From the NCBI GenBank assembly GCA_045661345.1, contig JAZRFM010000032.1, forward strand, positions 22,408 through 86,407: 64,000 nt of DNA, read 5' to 3'. Under the pieces are notes generated by a model that saw nothing but the letters and a program-made list of their open reading frames with translations, was not told the origin of the DNA and did not search any database. The first letter of the stretch is position 1; each line of letters starts with the position of its first letter. This DNA is from RUG12461 sp045661345 (lineage in GTDB: Bacteria > Bacillota > Clostridia > Lachnospirales > Lachnospiraceae). Positions 35,753 to 44,900 of this stretch are shown piece by piece. The translations under genes were made by a program, and so were the position numbers.

Positions 35753-36772
35753 ATGAGAAGGAGTAACCGAAAACGCCGAAGGCTCCTGGGGATCTGTGCC
35801 GTGCTGACCGTGGCGGCTCTTTTGCTGACAGGCTGCGCCGGACAGAGCGAAACGGACCCAAAATCCGCTTCCGCGGAGACAGCGTCCGAAAGAGAGACAG
35901 AACAGGGACAGGAGACTGCGGTCGGAGATTTGGCGGGGACGGAGAGCCTGCCCGGGGGGACGGAGAGCCTGCCTGCGGCGACGGAGAGTCCCCGGGACAC
36001 CCCGGCGGAGACCGGGACAGAAGAGACGTCCGCTTCCATGGCTGTCGAGAATGAAAAGATCGATCCTGCGGGGCTGGATACGACGCCCGAAGGCTGGGGC
36101 ATGGGCAGGGAGTATGATGCCTATCACCGCCCGGAGTTTTGCCTGATCTATCAGGAGCGGTACAAGGATTATCCGGTGTACTTTATCGGTCCCTGGGAAG
36201 AGGGGGATCCGCAGGTGATCTACCTGACCCTGAACATGGGATGGTCGAATAAATGGGTCAATCTTTCTCTTGACACGCTGCAGGAGAAGGGCGTTCAGGC
36301 AGTGTTTTTTTCCACGGGCAACGTTCTGTGGGAAAATCCGGAGACGATCGAGCGGGTCATTACAGAGGGTCATGATCTGGGCAACCACACCATGCATCAC
36401 AAGATGGACGGGATGCCGAGCCTGTCCGTAGAACAGCAGGAAGCGGAGATCATGGACATGCACCGGATGGCGCTGGAGGATTTCGGCTATGAGATGCATC
36501 TGTTTCGCTTTCCGAACGGAGAGTTCAATGAACAGTCCCTTGCCATCGTCAATAACTGCAATTACAAAAGTGTTTTCTGGAGCTATACCTATGTGGACTG
36601 GAACAGGAGCGATCAGCCGGATGTGGCTGCGTCCGTGAGGGATGCGGTGGATCATCTGCATCCCGGCGCGATCTACTGCTTTCACGCCACATCGGAAACA
36701 AGCGCCACCATGCTCGGTGCGTTTATCGACCAGGTGCGCGAAAAGGGCTACGAATTTCAGCTGTTGAGGTGA
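35753..36772 (+). CDS. Polysaccharide-deacetylase-like lipoprotein (PdaA-like), altered active site
   Basis: A 339-residue lipoprotein: basic N-terminus, hydrophobic core, lipobox LLTGC, then a Thr/Glu/Ser-rich linker with tandem GTESLP-type units to ~residue 85. A NodB-fold domain follows, closest to the PdaA delta-lactam deacetylases. Motif 1, normally TFDxG, reads LTLNMGW, so the catalytic Asp is Asn161. Motif 2 HTMHH (212-216) and motif 3 RFPNGEFNEQ are kept. So the two metal histidines remain but the catalytic base is lost. It may bind peptidoglycan without deacetylating it, or use another base. It follows prfA by nine bases and ends six bases before the polymerase frame. Confidence 0.8.
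   Translation: MRRSNRKRRRLLGICAVLTVAALLLTGCAGQSETDPKSASAETASERETEQGQETAVGDLAGTESLPGGTESLPAATESPRDTPAETGTEETSASMAVENEKIDPAGLDTTPEGWGMGREYDAYHRPEFCLIYQERYKDYPVYFIGPWEEGDPQVIYLTLNMGWSNKWVNLSLDTLQEKGVQAVFFSTGNVLWENPETIERVITEGHDLGNHTMHHKMDGMPSLSVEQQEAEIMDMHRMALEDFGYEMHLFRFPNGEFNEQSLAIVNNCNYKSVFWSYTYVDWNRSDQPDVAASVRDAVDHLHPGAIYCFHATSETSATMLGAFIDQVREKGYEFQLLR
35937..35995 (+). repeat. Coding tandem repeat in the deacetylase linker
   Basis: GGACGGAGAGCCTGCC occurs twice 21 bases apart, with a third diverged copy (CGACGGAGAGTCCCC), encoding the GTESLP/ATESP linker. Confidence 0.7.
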
Positions 36773-36778
36773 TCAGCC

Positions 36779-38305
36779 ATCAAAGAACGGATCTATGCGG
36801 CAATTGACCTGAAGTCGTTTTATGCCTCCGTGGAATGCCACGAAAGAGGGAGAGATCCGCTGACGACAAACCTCGTCGTGGCGGATAAGAGCCGGACGGA
36901 GAAAACCATCTGTCTGGCTGTTTCGCCGTCATTGAAGGCCTACGGGATATCCGGGAGAGCCAGGCTTTTTGAAGTGATGGAGGCCGTCAGGGAGATCAAC
37001 CGGAAACGCCTTCTTGCCGCGCCGGGGCATGTCTTTGCCGGTGAATCCGATGACCCGGAGGAGCTCGCACGGGATCCGTCCCTCGCACTTTCCTACATTA
37101 CGGCGTCTCCGAGGATGTCGCTCTACATGCAGTACAGCACCCAGATCTATGATATCTATCTGCGCTATGTGGCGCCGGAGGATATGCACGTCTATTCCGT
37201 GGATGAGGTTTTTCTGGATCTCACGGAGTATCTCAAAACCTACCATATGACAGCCCGGGAGCTGGTACAAAGGATGATCCGTGACGTTTTTTCGGAGACG
37301 GAGATCTCTGCCACCGGCGGGATCGGCACGAATCTGTATCTTGCAAAGATTGCCATGGATATTTATGCGAAGCATATCGAACCGGACGAGACCGGCGTGC
37401 GGATCGCGGAGCTGAATGAACGCAGCTACCGGGAGCATCTTTGGAGTCATGAACCGATCACGGATTTCTGGCGGGTCGGCAGAGGAATCGCAAAAAAACT
37501 CCGGGAGCACGGGATGGAGACCATGGGTGATGTGGCACGCTGCTCCATCGGTCAGGCGGGGGAATTTTACAACGAAGACCTTTTGTACCGGCTCTTTGGC
37601 ATCAATGCCGAGCTTCTGATCGATCATGCCTGGGGATACGAGCCCTGTACCATGAAGGAGATCAAGTCCTATCAGCCGGGAGAACGCAGTCTCAGTATCG
37701 GACAGGTGCTGACCGAGCCCTATGATTTTGAAAAGGGAAGGCTCATAGTCCGGGAGATGACGGATCTCCTGGCGCTGGATCTCGTGGAGAAGTGTCTGGT
37801 GACGGATCAGGTGGTGCTGACTGTGGGGTATGACGTGGAAAACGTCAACGATCCGGAGCGCAGGAAGCGCTACAAGGGGGAGATCACCACCGACCACTAT
37901 GGAAGGGAGGTGCCGAAAAACGCCCACGGATCGGAAAACCTGGGACGGCAGACCAACTCCGGCAGGCTTCTTCTGGAAGCCATGACGAAGCTGTATGAAC
38001 GGATCGTGGATCCGGATCTGCTGGTCCGCAGGATGATAGTGGCGGCGAATCACGTCCGGATCGAGGGAAAAACCGAAAAAGCGCCTGTGTACGAGCAGCT
38101 GGATCTGTTTACGGATTATGCTGCAAAGGAGCAGGAGGAAAAAGCAACGGAGGAAGCCCTGGCAAAGGAACGCCGGATGCAGGAGGCGGTGCTTTCCATC
38201 AAGAAAAAATACGGCAAAAACGCGGTGCTGAAGGGCATGAATCTGGAGGAGGGAGCCACCACCAGAGAGAGGAACCGCCAGGTAGGAGGGCATAAAGCAG
38301 AATGA
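36779..38305 (+). CDS. Y-family DNA polymerase (UmuC/DinB-like), probable AUC start
   Basis: A ~508-residue translesion polymerase. The essential N-terminal motif IYAAIDLKSFYASVE, with metal-binding Asp10, is encoded from 36791, but no ATG, GTG or TTG precedes it in frame after the TGA at 36770-36772. The first standard start is GTG at 36830, inside the motif, and would remove Asp10. An ATC at 36779 lies 7 bases after GAGGTGA and is my preferred start. The second catalytic pair is Asp142-Glu143 in YSVDEVFLD. Little-finger and C-terminal regions are complete. It overlaps a YolD-like gene, the usual partner of such polymerases. Confidence 0.85.
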   Translation: MKERIYAAIDLKSFYASVECHERGRDPLTTNLVVADKSRTEKTICLAVSPSLKAYGISGRARLFEVMEAVREINRKRLLAAPGHVFAGESDDPEELARDPSLALSYITASPRMSLYMQYSTQIYDIYLRYVAPEDMHVYSVDEVFLDLTEYLKTYHMTARELVQRMIRDVFSETEISATGGIGTNLYLAKIAMDIYAKHIEPDETGVRIAELNERSYREHLWSHEPITDFWRVGRGIAKKLREHGMETMGDVARCSIGQAGEFYNEDLLYRLFGINAELLIDHAWGYEPCTMKEIKSYQPGERSLSIGQVLTEPYDFEKGRLIVREMTDLLALDLVEKCLVTDQVVLTVGYDVENVNDPERRKRYKGEITTDHYGREVPKNAHGSENLGRQTNSGRLLLEAMTKLYERIVDPDLLVRRMIVAANHVRIEGKTEKAPVYEQLDLFTDYAAKEQEEKATEEALAKERRMQEAVLSIKKKYGKNAVLKGMNLEEGATTRERNRQVGGHKAE

Positions 38306-38532
38306 GTGTGACAAAGGAAAGAAAGGATCCCCACCGGTATGACGATATGCTGGATCTTCCTCATCCGGTGTCCAAAAAGCATAAACAGATGCCCCTTTTG
38401 GACCGGGCAGCGCAGTTTGCGCCCTTTGCAGCCCTGTCCGGCTACGGGGAGCAGGTGGAGGATACCGCAAAAACCGCTTATGAAAGGATTGTAACCGGGG
38501 AAGCCGGCGAGGCCTTTGAAGAGAGTCCGTAA
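38302..38532 (+). CDS. YolD-like small protein, partner of the Y-family polymerase
   Basis: A 76-residue soluble protein. The segment DRAAQFAPFAALSGYGEQVE is typical of small YolD-like proteins encoded beside UmuC-type polymerases in Lachnospiraceae, and DDMLDLPHPVS precedes it. It overlaps the polymerase gene by four bases (ATGA), so the two are co-translated. YolD-like proteins are thought to modulate the polymerase, in the manner of UmuD; this is by association. A strong terminator follows two bases after the stop. Confidence 0.8.
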   Translation: MSVTKERKDPHRYDDMLDLPHPVSKKHKQMPLLDRAAQFAPFAALSGYGEQVEDTAKTAYERIVTGEAGEAFEESP

Positions 38533-38533
38533 G

Positions 38534-38572
38534 GCTTGAAAAAACCGGTCCTTCGGACCGGCTTTTTTCAAG
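38534..38572. terminator. Strong terminator after the polymerase/YolD pair
   Basis: CTTGAAAAAACCGGTC, CTTCG loop, GACCGGCTTTTTTCAAG. A-run and T-run flank the stem, so it could work in both directions. Confidence 0.92.
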
Positions 38573-38594
38573 GATCTTCGGGGCAAGATTTTGG

Positions 38595-38623
38595 TTTCTT
38601 TCCCCTGATTTATTTGCTATAAT
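38595..38623 (+). promoter_or_regulatory. Promoter of rubrerythrin
   Basis: Perfect TATAAT (38618-38623) with a weak TTTCTT 17 bases upstream; start near 38630. Confidence 0.55.
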
Positions 38624-38683
38624 GGGTAGACAAACACGGAAAAAAGACCGTGGCAACACAAGACGTGAAGGGAGGATTTTACG

Positions 38684-39226
38684 ATGGCAAAATGGGTTTG
38701 TTCGGTATGCGGTTATGTACATGAGGGGGAGGAGCCCCCGGAGCAGTGTCCGCAGTGTAAGGCACCGAAGGAGAAGTTTACGAAGCAGGAGGGAGAGCTT
38801 ACCTGGGCTGCCGAGCATGTGGTCGGCGTCGCAAAAGGGGTGCCGGAGGATATCATCGAGGATCTCCGCTCGAATTTCAACGGAGAATGCAGCGAGGTGG
38901 GGATGTATCTTGCCATGAGCCGTGTGGCTTATCGCGAGGGGTATCCGGAGATCGGAGAGTACTGGAAGACGGCAGCCTTTGAGGAGGCGGAGCATGCAGC
39001 GAAGTTTGCGGAGCTGCTGGGCGAAGTGGTGACGGATTCCACCAAAAAGAATCTGGAAATGCGTGTGGAGGCAGAAAACGGAGCGACCGCAGGGAAGGCG
39101 GCTCTCGCAAAGCGTGCGAAGGAGCTGAACCTGGATGCGATCCATGACACGGTGCATGAGATGGCAAGAGACGAGGCCAGACACGGCAAGGCTTTTGCTG
39201 GTCTTTTGAAGCGGTATTTCGGATAA
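38684..39226 (+). CDS. Rubrerythrin with N-terminal rubredoxin domain (reverse rubrerythrin)
   Basis: A 180-residue peroxide-reducing protein. The rubredoxin iron site is at the N-terminus: Cys6, Cys9, Cys22, Cys25 (CSVCGYVHEGEEPPEQCPQC). The ferritin-like diiron domain follows, with ECSEVGMYLAMSR, EEAEHAAKF, EAENGATAGK and ARDEARHGKAF supplying Glu and His ligands. This domain order is the reverse of classical rubrerythrin and is typical of oxygen-responsive clostridial proteins. It would take electrons from NADH via rubredoxin reductase or ferredoxin. It has its own promoter and precedes the DUF362 gene by 19 bases. Confidence 0.95.
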   Translation: MAKWVCSVCGYVHEGEEPPEQCPQCKAPKEKFTKQEGELTWAAEHVVGVAKGVPEDIIEDLRSNFNGECSEVGMYLAMSRVAYREGYPEIGEYWKTAAFEEAEHAAKFAELLGEVVTDSTKKNLEMRVEAENGATAGKAALAKRAKELNLDAIHDTVHEMARDEARHGKAFAGLLKRYFG

Positions 39227-39245
39227 AAGGGCAGGGAGGCATCAA

Positions 39246-40370
39246 ATGGAGAAGACAAAAGTTTATTTCACTGATTTCCGGACACAGCTGGACGTCAGCC
39301 TGACGGTGAAACTGCAGAAGCTGATCAGAAAGGCCGGGATCGGGAAGATCGACATGGATGGGAAATTCGTGGCGATCAAGATGCACTTCGGAGAACTTGG
39401 GAACCTTGCCTACCTGCGTCCGAACTATGCGAAGGCAGTGGCGGATGTCGTGAAGGAGCAGAACGGAAAGCCGTTTCTCACCGATTGCAACACGCTCTAC
39501 CCGGGATCCAGAAAGCATGCATTAGAGCATCTGGATTGCGCGAATATCAACGGGTTCAACACGGTGACCACGGGCTGTCAGATCATCATCGCCGACGGCC
39601 TCAGAGGCACGGATGATATCGCTGTTCCTGTGCCAAACGGGGAGTACTGCAAGGAAGCCTATATCGGCCGTGCCATCATGGATGCGGATGTTTTCATCAG
39701 CCTGAACCACTTTAAGGGTCATGAGATGACCGGATTCGGCGGAGCGATCAAGAATATCGGTATGGGCTGCGGGAGCCGTGCAGGGAAGATGCTTCAGCAC
39801 AACAGCGGGACACCGGTGATCTCGAAGAAGGCCTGCCGGGGCTGCAAACGCTGTGCGAAGGAGTGCGGGTCGGATGCGATTTTTTACGGAGAGGATGGAA
39901 AAGCCCACATCGATGAAAAGCTTTGCAAGGGCTGCGGCCGCTGTATCGGTGCTTGTGCCTTTGACGCGATCTCCAACAAAAACTGGGATGCCAATGAACA
40001 GCTGTGCCGGAAGATGGCAGAATATTCGGCCGCTGTCTGCGCAGGCAGGCCCACCTTCCATATCAGCCTGGCGCAGGATATTTCGCCGAACTGTGATTGC
40101 CATTCGGAAAACGATGCGCCGATTCTTCCGGATATCGGTATGTTCGCGTCCTTCGATCCTGTGGCGCTGGATCAGGCCTGCGTGGATGCCTGCATGAAGT
40201 CGGAGCCCATGCCAAACAGCCAGCTTTCCGACAACCTGAATAAAGAGGGGTGGGAGCATCATCATGACCACTTCAAGGACAGCAACCCCAACATCCGCTG
40301 GAAGGAGACCCTGGAGCACGCGGAGAAGATCGGACACGGGACCCGTGCATATGAACTGATCGTGATGTAG
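39246..40370 (+). CDS. DUF362 protein with two 4Fe-4S clusters
   Basis: A 374-residue cytoplasmic iron-sulphur protein. The N-terminal ~190 residues are the DUF362 domain (VAIKMHFGELGN, LTDCNTLYPGSR-type segment, NHFKGHEMTGFGGAIKNIGMG). Two ferredoxin motifs follow, CRGCKRCAKECGSDAI and CKGCGRCIGACAFDAI, and the DUF362 fold resumes to the C-terminus. The family is common in anaerobes; its reaction is unknown, and electron transfer is inferred. It is probably co-transcribed with rubrerythrin. Confidence 0.92.
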   Translation: MEKTKVYFTDFRTQLDVSLTVKLQKLIRKAGIGKIDMDGKFVAIKMHFGELGNLAYLRPNYAKAVADVVKEQNGKPFLTDCNTLYPGSRKHALEHLDCANINGFNTVTTGCQIIIADGLRGTDDIAVPVPNGEYCKEAYIGRAIMDADVFISLNHFKGHEMTGFGGAIKNIGMGCGSRAGKMLQHNSGTPVISKKACRGCKRCAKECGSDAIFYGEDGKAHIDEKLCKGCGRCIGACAFDAISNKNWDANEQLCRKMAEYSAAVCAGRPTFHISLAQDISPNCDCHSENDAPILPDIGMFASFDPVALDQACVDACMKSEPMPNSQLSDNLNKEGWEHHHDHFKDSNPNIRWKETLEHAEKIGHGTRAYELIVM

Positions 40371-40423
40371 GCGGTTCTTCGCGCAAAATGCGTATGCGCG
40401 CTTTTGGCACCGATATCAATACC

Positions 40424-40924
40424 ATGCAAAAAGAAACGTACTTTCAAAAAGCACTCCGGAATTTTACACAAGATGCCGCAAGCCTTGATGCTGTGCGGCA
40501 TCTTGCCGATCTGGGCAAAACCGTTAAGGAGATCGAGGCGACCCTTTCCTATCCCACGCCCCATGAACTGGTACAAAGGACGGTCTGGGAACGGCTCCTG
40601 GAAAACGGGACGATTCTGCGCGAGGAACCCTCCGGGAGAGAGACGGTCACAAAGGCGGAGTTTGTCCGGGAATACAATGCCTACGGCAAGGCTTCCTTCC
40701 GGCGCGTCGTGAAGACGAGGGAGGTGGAGCGGGATCCGGAGGAGTATGTTCCCTGCAGCTTCGGGGACGAAACACCGGAGGCGCTAATGAAGCGTCTTCA
40801 AAAGGCCGGCGTGGAGGAAAAGGATGCGGAATATGTCCTGGGACTCCCATGGGAAAAGGGAATTCTTTACCACAAAAAGACGGAACGGATATTGCGGATC
40901 CTGCGGAAACTGGGTATAATGTGA
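40424..40924 (+). CDS. Conserved hypothetical protein
   Basis: A ~166-residue soluble protein that I cannot assign. It begins MQKETYFQKALRNFTQDAA; the next ~60 residues (LADLGKTVKEIEATLSYPT) look like a helix-turn-helix or helical bundle, and a Phe/Tyr-rich middle and basic C-terminus follow. Proteins with this start occur in other Lachnospiraceae, from memory. No good ribosome site precedes 40424; in-frame ATGs at 40388 and 40394 are alternatives. It lies 53 bases after the DUF362 gene and ends just before the 136-bp palindrome. Confidence 0.65.
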   Translation: MQKETYFQKALRNFTQDAASLDAVRHLADLGKTVKEIEATLSYPTPHELVQRTVWERLLENGTILREEPSGRETVTKAEFVREYNAYGKASFRRVVKTREVERDPEEYVPCSFGDETPEALMKRLQKAGVEEKDAEYVLGLPWEKGILYHKKTERILRILRKLGIM

Positions 40925-40935
40925 GTGGTGTGATG

Positions 40936-41071
40936 TTAAGGTCAAAAGTCACATGCCGCTTGCGGCATTGTGACCTTTGCACAAAGATCCGTGGGAGCAT
41001 GCTAACATGCTCCACCGGATTCTTGTGCAAAGTGCATATGTGATTTCATCGCATAGCGCTTTTGACCTTAA
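40936..41071. repeat. 136-bp imperfect palindrome (foldback element or structured leader)
   Basis: The outer 13 bases are a perfect inverted repeat (TTAAGGTCAAAAG at 40936-40948; CTTTTGACCTTAA at 41059-41071). The inner 56 bases (40976-41031) form a near-perfect hairpin with 26-base arms around CTAA. Both share one centre, 41003.5. Between them lie equal-length 27-base blocks that do not match each other: the left one is itself a hairpin (TGCCGC/GCGGCA), the right a weaker one. RNA could fold as a three-armed cloverleaf on a 13-bp stem. It lies between a hypothetical gene and the SIMPL gene. Confidence 0.85.
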
Positions 41072-41105
41072 CAGCAGGATATCGTTTTTTGGAAGGAGAT
41101 CATTC

Positions 41106-41864
41106 ATGGAACCAAGTAACGGAAAAAGACTTTCATTTCTGACCCCTCTGATTATGGGCCTTTCCATGATCGCCTGCTGTGCGATCCTGGTAGGCGGCTA
41201 TCTTGCTTACAAGAGTCAGGCCGGTCACTCCATCAGCGCCACCGGTTCCGCAAGCGTTGACTTTGAGTCCGATCTTGTGGTCTGGAGAGGCTATTTCACG
41301 AGTGAAGCGATGACCAGCAAGGCAGCCTACGACAAGATCAAGAAGGAGGCGGCTGTTGTCAATGAGTATCTGACGGCAAACGGCATCGCGCCGGATGAGA
41401 TTGTTTTTAATTCCGTGGATATTACAGAGGATTATGACTATTATTATGATGATTACGGGAATATGACCGGCAAGTCCCTGAACGGCTACACCCTGGAACA
41501 GGGCGTTGTGGTCACCTCCACGAATCTGGATGCGGTGGATAAGATTTCCCGGGATATTTCAAGCCTTTTGGATACCGGTGTGGAATTTAATTCCTATGCC
41601 CCCGAGTATTACTGCACGAAGCTCGGCGACGTAAAGCTGGAGCTGATCGAGAAGGCAACCGAAAACGCGAGGACGCGCATCCGGATCATGGCAAGCCAGT
41701 CCGGCGCAAAGGTCGGGAAGCTCATCAGCTCGAATCTCGGCGTCTTCCAGATCACCGCGGCAAACACCGGTACTTCGAACTATTCCTATGACGGCTATTA
41801 CGACACCAGTTCCCGTACCAAGACGGCATCGATCACGGTGCGACTGGAGTACGGGCTGCGCTGA
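41106..41864 (+). CDS. SIMPL (DUF541) domain protein, membrane-anchored
   Basis: A 252-residue protein. Residues ~11-36 form one hydrophobic anchor (LTPLIMGLSMIACCAILVGGYL), and the rest is a SIMPL/DUF541 domain starting at ISATGSASVDFESDLVVWRG. The Cys pair lies inside the anchor and lacks a lipobox. The start at 41106 follows GGAAGGAG; in-frame upstream codons lie in the palindrome. SIMPL proteins form large periplasmic or cell-surface oligomers linked to oxidative or membrane stress; their molecular role is poorly known. A terminator follows. Confidence 0.85.
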   Translation: MEPSNGKRLSFLTPLIMGLSMIACCAILVGGYLAYKSQAGHSISATGSASVDFESDLVVWRGYFTSEAMTSKAAYDKIKKEAAVVNEYLTANGIAPDEIVFNSVDITEDYDYYYDDYGNMTGKSLNGYTLEQGVVVTSTNLDAVDKISRDISSLLDTGVEFNSYAPEYYCTKLGDVKLELIEKATENARTRIRIMASQSGAKVGKLISSNLGVFQITAANTGTSNYSYDGYYDTSSRTKTASITVRLEYGLR

Positions 41865-41899
41865 GAGAAATACCCGGATACGAAAGCATTGGCAAAGAG

Positions 41900-41940
41900 C
41901 ACCGCGATGTAAGAAGGCTTACGTTGCGGTGTTTTTTTTC
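41900..41940 (+). terminator. Terminator after the SIMPL gene
   Basis: CACCGCGATGTAAG, AAGG loop, CTTACGTTGCGGTG with one mismatch, then eight T residues. Confidence 0.92.
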
Positions 41941-41972
41941 AGAAAAGAGGATCGAGCGGGAGGAGCAAAGAA

Positions 41973-44900
41973 ATGTCCCGGTTACAATTTATCTGTGGCT
42001 GCGCAGGCAGCGGAAAATCCACATGGGCCTTTCAGCATGTGATCGAACGGTCCCGGAAGGAGCCGGACAGGAATTATCTGATCATCGTGCCGGAGCAGTT
42101 TACCATGGAGACACAAAAAGCGCTGGTGCAGCGTTTTCCGCGCCACTCCATTATGAACATAGACGTCCTGAGCTTCGACAGACTGGCTTTTCGTGTGTTT
42201 GACGATCTCGGGATCACGGATTACAGGATCCTGGAAGAAACCGGGAAAAATCTGGTGCTGCGCAAGGTGTCACAGGAGAAAAAAGAGGAACTGACGGTGC
42301 TGTCCGCCAATCTGCGGGGCATGGGGACGCTGACGGAGCTCAAATCCCTGCTTTCGGAGTTTATGCAGTACCAGGTGACGCCGGAGATTCTTGAAAAACT
42401 GATCGAAGAGGAGAGAGGGACACCGGCCTTTTCCTACAAACTGCGGGACATCCTGACGGTATACAGGGGATTCAGAGACTATCTGAAGGGGGTCTATATC
42501 ACGGCGGAGGAGGTATTGACTCTTTTGATGGAAAAAGCGGAGGAATCCGCCCTGATCAGGGACAGCGTGATCGTGCTGGATGGGTTTACCGGCTTCACGC
42601 CGATCCAGAATCAGCTGCTGGAGCGGATTTTTCCCCTCGTTTCGGAAATCTATGTGACGGTCACGGCGGATGAGGATACGGATCTTTTCAAAAAACCCGT
42701 GCTCACCGATCTTTTCTATCTGAGTGAAAAGACGGTGTATACGCTGCTGCAGACCGCAGAGGATACGGACACGGAGATCGCAGAGCCGGTCCGTCTCACC
42801 GGCGCCGAAGGCAAGCGATATCTCGATGCACCTGAACTCGTATTTCTGGAACGGCATCTTTACCGCAGAAGAGGACAGTATACGTACCGCCCGGCGGAAG
42901 AAAACAGGCAGATTCGGCTGTGTGCCCTTCCCAACCCGAAGGAGGAGCTGACCTTTGCAGTGTCGGAGATCCACCGGCTGGTGCGGACGGAGGGCTACCG
43001 CTATCGTGATTTTGCCATCGTTTCGGGTGACCTTGCGACCTATGCGACCTATGCCGGAGAAGTCTTTCGACGGTTTTCGGTACCGGTCTTTGTGGATCAG
43101 AAGCGTTCCATCCTGTTTTCGCCCCTGACGGAGATGATGCGGGGGTTACTGGGGATTCTTTGCACCGGGTATGCGGCGGAAAGTGTTTTTCATTATCTGA
43201 GGACGGGTCTTTCCGGGATCCCCCGGGAAAAGGTGGATCTTCTGGAAACCTATGTTCTGGCGCGGGGAATCCGGGGGAATCAATGGAAGCGCCGCTTCGT
43301 CCATCCTCCGGCGAGAGGAACCGAAGAGGATCTGGAGGAGCTGAATGCCCTGCGGGAGCGTTTTCTGCAGGAGCTTGCGCCCCTTGAGGCGGCTTTTCTG
43401 CAGGAAAGCAGAAATGCGGAGAATGAGTGCCGCGTGCTCTATGAATTTCTCCTGACCCATCATGTAGAGGAGCAGATGCTCTCTGCCGCGGAAAGCTACC
43501 GGGAGAAGGAGCAACCGGAAAAAGCCAGAGAATATGAACGGATCTACGGGATCGTGATCGATCTTCTGGATAAGATCGCTTCCCTCCTTTCCGGGGAGGC
43601 GCTGTCGCCGGAGGAGTTTGCAGAGATCTTTGATGCCGGGCTGGAGGAAGCGGATGTGGGATTGATCCCGCCGGGGTATGACCGTGTAACCCTTGGGGAT
43701 ATGGAGCGTACGAGACTTTCTCAAATCAAGATTTTATTTTTTGCCGGCGTCAATGACGGCATTATTCCGAAGGCAGATCCGGCAGGCGGGATGATCTCCG
43801 AGCTCGAACGGGGCTATTTCGAGGAAGCCGGGATTGCCCTTTCTCCATCCCCCAGAGAACGGGCGTTTATCCAGCGGTTTTATCTTTACTCCAATCTGAC
43901 GAAGCCCGCGCAGAAACTGATCCTGACCTATCAGAAGACGGACGCGGAGGGGAAAAGCCGTAGTCCCTCCTATCTGATCAGCACCATCAAGAAGCTGTTC
44001 CCGGGGATCCCGGCAGAGGAACCGGAGCCGGCGCAGTACCTGATGGAGACGGCCAAAAGCGCGCAGTGCCATCTCCTGTCCGGATTTGAACGACTGCGGG
44101 AAGGGAGGACGGATCAATCCTTTGTGACACTGTACCGGTGGTTTGAAAGGAACGGAACGGATCCTGTGTTTCCCGGGCGGATGCTTTCCGCTGCCTTTTC
44201 CTCCCTCCTTCCGAAGCAGATCCATCCGGAGACGGCAAGGGCTCTTTACGGAACCGTGTTAAAGGGGGCCGCGACCAGAATGGAACGGTATGCCTCCTGT
44301 GCCTTCAGCTATTTCATGCAGTACGGACTGAGACTGACGGAGCGGGATCTGCATGATCTCGGGGCACCCGACATCGGCAATGTCTATCATCTGGCATTGG
44401 AGCAGTACGGGAAACTCCTTGCAGCGGCAGGACGGGACTGGGCAGATGTCTCCGAGGAGGAAAGCGATACCCTTTCTGCCGGGGCATTGTCTGCGGCGGT
44501 GCTTTCTCTGGAGAAGGGAGAGTTTTATGCGGATGCCAAGGGGAAATACGATCTGGCCAGAACGCAGCGGATTCTGCAAAGGTCTGTCCGTACACTGACC
44601 AGCCAGCTGAAAGCAGGGCGGTTTTCACCGGAGCTGTACGAAGCCGTTTTCGGGCCGGACAGCGCACTGGAAGCCACTACATTTCCCCTGGGAGAGGACG
44701 GGAAGCTACTGCTTTCCGGCAGGATCGACAGACTGGATACGTTTCTCTCCGGTGAAGATCTTTATGTGAAGGTGGTGGATTATAAATCCGGGAGCACGGC
44801 CTATTCCCTGCCGCAGATCTACGAGGGACTGCAGCTTCAGCTGGTGCTTTATCTGGCGGCAGCGGAGGAGCTGATGCAAAGGAAGTATCCCGGGAAGACC

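Noticed and set aside
36929..39184. 751-codon minus-strand frame across the polymerase, YolD-like and rubrerythrin genes
   Set aside because: It runs through a strong terminator and three real genes on the other strand.
40977..41105. N-terminal extension of the SIMPL protein beginning MHKDPWEHAN
   Set aside because: It is translated from the palindrome; the opposite strand gives a similar peptide simply because of symmetry. The ATG at 41106 has the ribosome site.
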